Of a stretch of DNA of 64,000 nucleotides, positions 59,241-64,000 are shown in pieces. Every line of letters starts with the position of its first letter. Positions within the stretch are counted from its first letter, which is position 1. Made by a program: the position numbers and the translations under genes. The notes beneath the pieces are model-generated. The model was not told where the DNA came from and did no database searches. It worked only from the letters and a program-made list of their open reading frames with translations. Source of the DNA: Solanum dulcamara (lineage: Eukaryota > Streptophyta > Magnoliopsida > Solanales > Solanaceae); assembly GCF_947179165.1 (NCBI RefSeq), contig NC_077242.1, forward strand, positions 45,277,097 to 45,341,096. The letters are read 5' to 3'.

Positions 59241-62200
59241 TTATCGGCCTCTTAGAGAAGCAAATCGGGCAGTCAAATCATCATAATCTGGTAGTTTGGG
59301 ATGCACATGACATGCCTGGTTGTCCGGCTGAAATGAATTGGCACGAGCAAATACGTGTGTTGCCTTTGATGGAGCAGCCTGCTCATGTGGGAAGGAAATA
59401 GATCTTTTGGGGAAAAGAACCATATCTGATTCCTTTTTATCCTGATCTCTGTTGGTTTGATTATTTGAGAACTCACCAGTATCAGGAGTTGTCAGAGCAT
59501 GTGCCTTTTTTCTCAGGTTTTTCAGATCACACTTTGATGGTCTTTTACTGTAATGCAGCAATAGTTTATCTATCATTCTTTCCTCTTCATCTTTTCTATG
59601 GCGTTCATCCTCAAACAAAATCTGCAAGCCTTTTCTTGAATGTTCCCTTCGCCGGCTACTTGAACTTCTCTTGACTGCTCTGGCATCTTCAGACTTGTCC
59701 ACTTCGCCATGATTTGTCGCTGATTTATGGTGCTTTCTCCTAACAGATCTTGGTTTGGGCAAGATCACATCCTTGTGAGAGAATTCTTTATCATGACCAT
59801 GACTATTTGTTCTAGTGGGTTTAATATTTCGAGCCACATGATCAGGAAGGTCTGATTCTTTATTGATCTTAATTGTTTCAACTCTATTGCATGGAGACAA
59901 ACTTCTGAAATGGCCATCAAATTCAGAAGCAGACTGCTTAGAACCTTTGAGGGCTCTTTCTTTGCTATCATTTGGCTTTACATAAGGAGGAGGGATGGCT
60001 TTCTGTTTGGACTTAGTGTATGGTGGAGGGAGAGAAAAGTTGGGATAGGATATCATTAACCTATTTCCAACTTCCTGCTGAACCATTCTTGTTGAGTTAA
60101 CAGTATTCTTTTCAATGGCTGTATCCCTAGCAGAAGAGACATATTCATTTCTGAAAGGGAGTCCCCTACTAGGAGCAGTCTCTGATCTTGCACAAGATAG
60201 AGGGTCCTGTGCTCTTCCTGTGAGAATTTGACCATGATTTTCATTGTGTCTAGTGAATTTATTATCAAAACCTTCTAGCCTCTGCCCATGTGATGAGCTG
60301 CCTGATTTTGCTATCCTTATTGAATTATCATCTTTCTCCAGGACTGCTTTGTTTCTTATCCTTGTCTGTTCCTCCTCCTTTTCAAACAAGATATCATGTT
60401 TTCGCGCCATTGAATAGCTTGCTTCCTGCTTTGTAAGATGTTTATTTCTATCCTTACTTGATTCTTTCCCTTCAGAGGAATGAAGATCCAGCTGCTCTTT
60501 CTTCAAGACAATACTCTCTCTGCCATTCTGTATATTATGTTGATCATTCAATCCCTTGTGCCTTTCACCAAGTGCAATATCAAGTTTATCAGCTTTTGAA
60601 CCACCATCCTTACCATTTGGTAGAATGTGGTTGCCAGCAGAAGCATGTGAAGGTCCACTCCTGTTTGGTTGAGCCTACAATAATTAAACGATAGACAATG
60701 GTCAAACTTCACTTGTATCTATAGTTGGGGAAACGTTGTGTTTCTTTTCCCCAAACTTTTCCCCAGACAATTGCTGTTGAAAGAAGTGGCAAATTTATGA
60801 TATTTAGCAGAGATGAAGGATGACCATTCATTTGGAGGCAAACACTAACGACATTTACACCTTTTAGCAGCCAAAGATAATTTCAGTTTTAAACTAAAAT
60901 TATGTACCCGTGCAAATGCCATCCTCTTTTGAAATCCCATGGAATCCCACCTTATGGAAAATTCTACCGCTATATCTTGCAGCTGCTGAATTCTCTTCTC
61001 CACTGCAGGGGGCCTTGAAGATAATTTCTCGACAAACTAATAGCACTGAAGGAAGTCAGATATAAAAGAGAGATGCAAAAAAAGATGTGCAGACATAGTA
61101 TAATAAGCAAATCACCTTCTGGTTAACAAAACATTCTAAGGAGTTCCCATATCTCTCCTGAAATAAATCCCTTAGCTCTCGTATTTCTGGCAAATCAGAG
61201 AATCTTGCTGCAGCAAACATCAATGATGCCACAGCTTCTCTGCAGTTCTCAGGACAGTCCCTGGATATAGACAGTATGTGTAAATTAGTATTCAAGTTCT
61301 TACCATCATAGTTGGGAAACATAGCTTTCGTTAAGTGTCCTACATCAGTCGAGGGAAAGGATTATTGTCTTGTTACATGATCTTGGGCATTCTCACCTCA
61401 TGAGCTAACTTTTGCAGTTGATAATGATAGCATCCTAAGAAGCTCAACTCTATTCAAGCACAAGGATGAAATTTTGAAATCTCCAAGAAGGCCATTAACA
61501 AGCTCTCAAGCTAAAGAGTTGCAAAACAAGGTCACTGGAGTGTAAATACAGAAGCTAAAGGATATGAATTGCCTAGGTGTTAAAATTATTTTATGGACCA
61601 AAATTCAAGTCTAAGAATAGGTGGATTGGCATCCAAGAATCAGCAACAACATACTAGTGTAATCTCACAAGTGGTGTGTATGCAACCTTACCCCAACTTT
61701 GTGAAAGTAGAGATGTTGTTTCCGATAGGCTCTCAACTCAAGTAAAGCATACAAAAAACAAGTATGCAAAGCAAATACAGTAGCAAAAAAGTCATGCTGA
61801 AAACAATGAAGAAGAGAACATGAGCATGCCAAATGAAATACGATAACCGAAGCAAACACATCAAGTATTACTAAAATGGAATAAAACGATAGTAATAGAG
61901 TAATAATAACAATACTAAAAATGAAACTAGACAACACTCGACCTACTAACCTTTAAACCTAATCCTCGACCTCCTCGGTAAGTTGCAAGTGAGTCGTGTC
62001 TTGTCTAATCACCTCTCTCCAAGACTTCTTCGATCTACCTCTACCTCTCCTTGCATCCACTATAGCCAAAGTGTCGACCCTTCTCACTGGGGGCATCTGT
62101 GCATCTTCTTTTCACATGTCTGAACTATCTCAGCATACCCTCCTTTATCTTGTCCACCACAAAGGCCACTCACACCTTGTTTTCGGTATCTTCATTCCTG

Positions 62201-63535
62201 ATCCTAACACTCCTAGTATGCCCACACATTCATCTCAACATCCTCATTTTTGCAACTCTCACCTTCTGGACATGCTTTATCGACCAACACTCCGCCTCAT
62301 ACAATATAGCGGGTCTGACCACCACTCTATAAAACATACTTTTAAGGCTTGGTGGCATATCACTTTATAAAACATACTTTTAAGGCTTGGTGGCATATTC
62401 TTATCACACAAGACACTGGATGTGAGCTTCCATTTCATCTACCCTACTCCAATATGATGCTTAACATAATTGTCAATCATTTCCTTGGATTTTTGACCCC
62501 AAAAATTCTTGAAACTTCGTTTCTTGTTCTTCGGAATGGCTTGTGTTTCCATCCTAAGATGGGTTTTGTTTTAATCCTTACTTCCAAATTTTTCACGTGA
62601 GTCACATCAGTAAACTTGCACTCCAAATATTGTCTTAAGTCCTACTCATTGAATTCTCTGGACTCCAAGGCCTGTCTCTAAACCACTAACTTATCGTCAA
62701 CTTCATCGCATGTCTCGTCAATCAACATTGTCATCTACAAAGAGCATACACCATGGCACCTCTCCTTGGATATGCCACATCAGTGATCTGAGTCTCCTCT
62801 CACTATCCTTATTCGCGTCTTGGCACTAACATACATGTCCTTAGCTGCCCTAATATAGGCTATAGGTACACCTTTAGTCTCCAAACACCTAATGAAGCCC
62901 TCTAGGAACTTTTTCATAAGCATGACCAAGAAGTGTTCCGAATCTCCTCCCACTATCCTTATTTGTGTCTTGGCTCCATCATACATATACTTAGTTGCCC
63001 TAATGTACGTTATAGGTAAACCTTTAGTCTCCAAACACCTAGCAATGAAATACCATATATAAATTCCTCTTCCTCTCCCTATAATGCTCTAGCAATCTCC
63101 TTACGAGAGGTGTGGCTTTTGTAGTCGAACTGCCAAGTCCTTTTGCATTGTGTTCCATCATGACTTATGTAAAGACTAATGCGCAACATGCTTAATTGAA
63201 GCCTTAAAGTAGCTTAATTTAAATTTAGTTAGATCTATCATGCTATCCTATTTAAAAGAATTACTGGTATGAGGTACCTATTACAAAACAGGTATTCCCA
63301 AGTTGAAAATTATTGTTAACCAATTTTCTTTTTTAATAAATAATTTTGTAACTACCTATTGTAATTAAAATTGCATAGAATAAAATTAATGATATCAGCT
63401 GTGGGAGTTCTGAAGACAAACACTTGTGTACCTTAGTTTCTGCATGTAGGAGAGTTGCTTCACAATATATTCACAAGATTGTTCCACAAAGTCATAGCAG
63501 GACAAGAGGTTCTGCCCAAGCAAAAATTCTTCAGT
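59241..63535 (-). CDS. IST1-like protein, C-terminal exons (5' exons beyond window)
   Basis: Four exons join in frame on the minus strand: 63432-63535, 61116-61260, 60908-61036 and 59241-60674, with GT donors and AG acceptors, giving about 600 residues and a TAA stop at 59241-59243. The first three encode the second half of the IST1 domain: SCYDFVEQSCEYIVKQL, then DCPENCREAVASLMFAAARF, ERYGNSLECFVNQKFVEKLS, and AVEKRIQQLQDIAVEF. IST1 proteins bind ESCRT-III and regulate the ATPase Vps4/SKD1 in multivesicular body sorting. The last exon is a long, charged, low-complexity tail with two PPPY motifs (LPPPYTKSKQ, IPPPYVKP) and basic KR clusters. It ends in LPDYDDLTARFASLRGR, a typical MIT-interacting motif that binds Vps4. 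No stops interrupt it, so it looks functional. The N-terminal exons lie beyond 64000. Confidence 0.9.
61643..63165 (-). mobile_element. 5'-truncated RTE-type LINE in an intron of the IST1-like gene
   Basis: Read on the minus strand, the order is that of an RTE reverse transcriptase. LVRRLLEHYRERKRNLYMVF (about 63060-63120) is followed by GVPIAYIRAAKDMY and GGDSEHF, then WCMLFVDD (the FADD catalytic box with Ala to Val, near 62735), MFYRVVVRPAILYEAECWSI and KMRMLR. The end is a 3' part reading GGGTAAGGTTGCATACACA and a GTTGTTG tail at about 61643. Stops and frameshifts are frequent. Two internal tandem duplications are visible: one of ~35 residues (62780-63034), and a ~38-bp one at 62326-62400. 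It lies in the same orientation as the host gene. Confidence 0.8.
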
Positions 63536-63596
63536 CTGCCTCACCTCGTCAGAAATCATAAATCCACAATTAGATTCTAACTATTCAGAATATAAA

Positions 63597-63782
63597 AGAA
63601 AGGGGCAGCCCGGTGCACTAAGCTCCCGCTATGTGCAGGGTACGGGGAAGGGCCCAACCACAAGGGTCTATTGTACGTAGCCTTAACTTGCATTTCTGCC
63701 AGAGGCTGTTTCCAAGGCTTAAACCTGTGACCTCCTGGTCACATGGCAGCAACTTTACTAGTTACTCCAAGACTCCCCTTCT
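63597..63782 (-). mobile_element. tRNA-derived SINE, Au type, in an intron
   Basis: About 186 bp flanked by a perfect 13-bp duplication TTCAGAATATAAA (63584-63596 and 63783-63795). The minus strand has a tRNA-like head: an A-box-like TGGAGTAACTAGTAAAG and a B box GGTTTAAGCC (63716-63725). The body then ends in GCTTAGTGCACCGGGCTGCC and a short T-rich tail. This agrees with the Au SINE family found in grasses and Solanaceae, as remembered. Confidence 0.88.
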
Positions 63783-64000
63783 TTCAGAATATAAATGAGT
63801 GTAAAAGAAATGAAAAGATGCAATAAGGCTTCTTTTAGCATTAATTAATTAAAAAGGCTCAAATGCAAGAAGTTTCAGTTCAGTATAACTGTTGTAGTTG
63901 TTTCTAGAACTGCAGCTTATTTTCAGAATCCTTAGATGGTGCACATGTGTCTACAAAAACCTAATTCAAGCTAGAAGAGATAATGTAGTGCTGAAAAGGC

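Noticed and set aside
59465..59674. Plus-strand ORFs opposite the IST1-like last exon (59465-59674, 60458-60694)
   Set aside because: They are antisense to a long, well supported coding exon with a recognised C-terminal motif.
61996..62370. 124-codon plus-strand ORF
   Set aside because: It is the antisense shadow of the minus-strand RTE LINE reading.

Overview
This is a repeat-dominated stretch of a plant nuclear genome. A dicot of the nightshade family (Solanaceae) is the best guess. That guess is an inference from the types of repeats present: Tekay/Del-like chromovirus LTR retrotransposons primed by initiator-methionine tRNA, an Au-type SINE, an RTE-type LINE, and a Mutator-like transposase beside a Ulp1-like gene. 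No database search was run. Only one ordinary host gene is visible, the 3' half of an IST1-like gene on the minus strand at the right edge.

Layout from left to right. 1-9876: element A, a plus-strand LTR retrotransposon whose 5' LTR is cut by the window start. 9877-14795: a MITE-like piece, the tail and 3' LTR of a second element (B), and a 3' LTR fragment (C). 14796-20160: mostly AT-rich intergenic DNA with a possible minus-strand LTR, a decayed membrane-protein fragment and a ~99-bp tandem repeat. 20160-57360: one old Mutator-like (MULE) locus that has been split open. Its transposase N-terminus is at 20.2-20.65 kb and the rest is at 47.58-51.4 kb. Between them lies a 27-kb nest. A solo LTR (G, 20654-47576, flanked by a perfect TACAA duplication) contains a minus-strand element F (22395-47270). 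F in turn contains an LTR fragment (H) and a plus-strand array LTR-internal-LTR-internal-LTR (D/E, 26917-44243). A second, organelle-like insertion breaks the transposase catalytic domain at about 48.69-50.1 kb. The right half of the MULE locus (52.4-57.4 kb, minus strand) is a decayed DUF1985/Ulp1-type cysteine protease gene that runs tail-to-tail with the transposase. 57.4-59.2 kb is intergenic. 59241-63535 is the IST1-like gene, with an RTE LINE and a SINE in its introns.

The most unusual content is in elements A, D and E. They are non-autonomous: no reverse transcriptase motif can be found. Gag is absent (A) or reduced to its N-terminus plus zinc knuckles (D, E). A ~45-bp minisatellite sits at the place where protease and reverse transcriptase should follow. 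Each internal region carries, at the same position and on the same strand, about 108 bp that closely resembles plant 5S rRNA including its internal promoter region. A degenerate integrase tail with chromodomain follows. The LTRs share a promoter layout of palindromic CACGTG boxes ahead of a TATA box, an array of short GAGTCCC/GGGCCGG hairpins, and a conserved stem-loop module found in all ten LTR copies.

Almost every short open reading frame in the window is fortuitous. All transposon proteins listed here are broken by stops and frameshifts.
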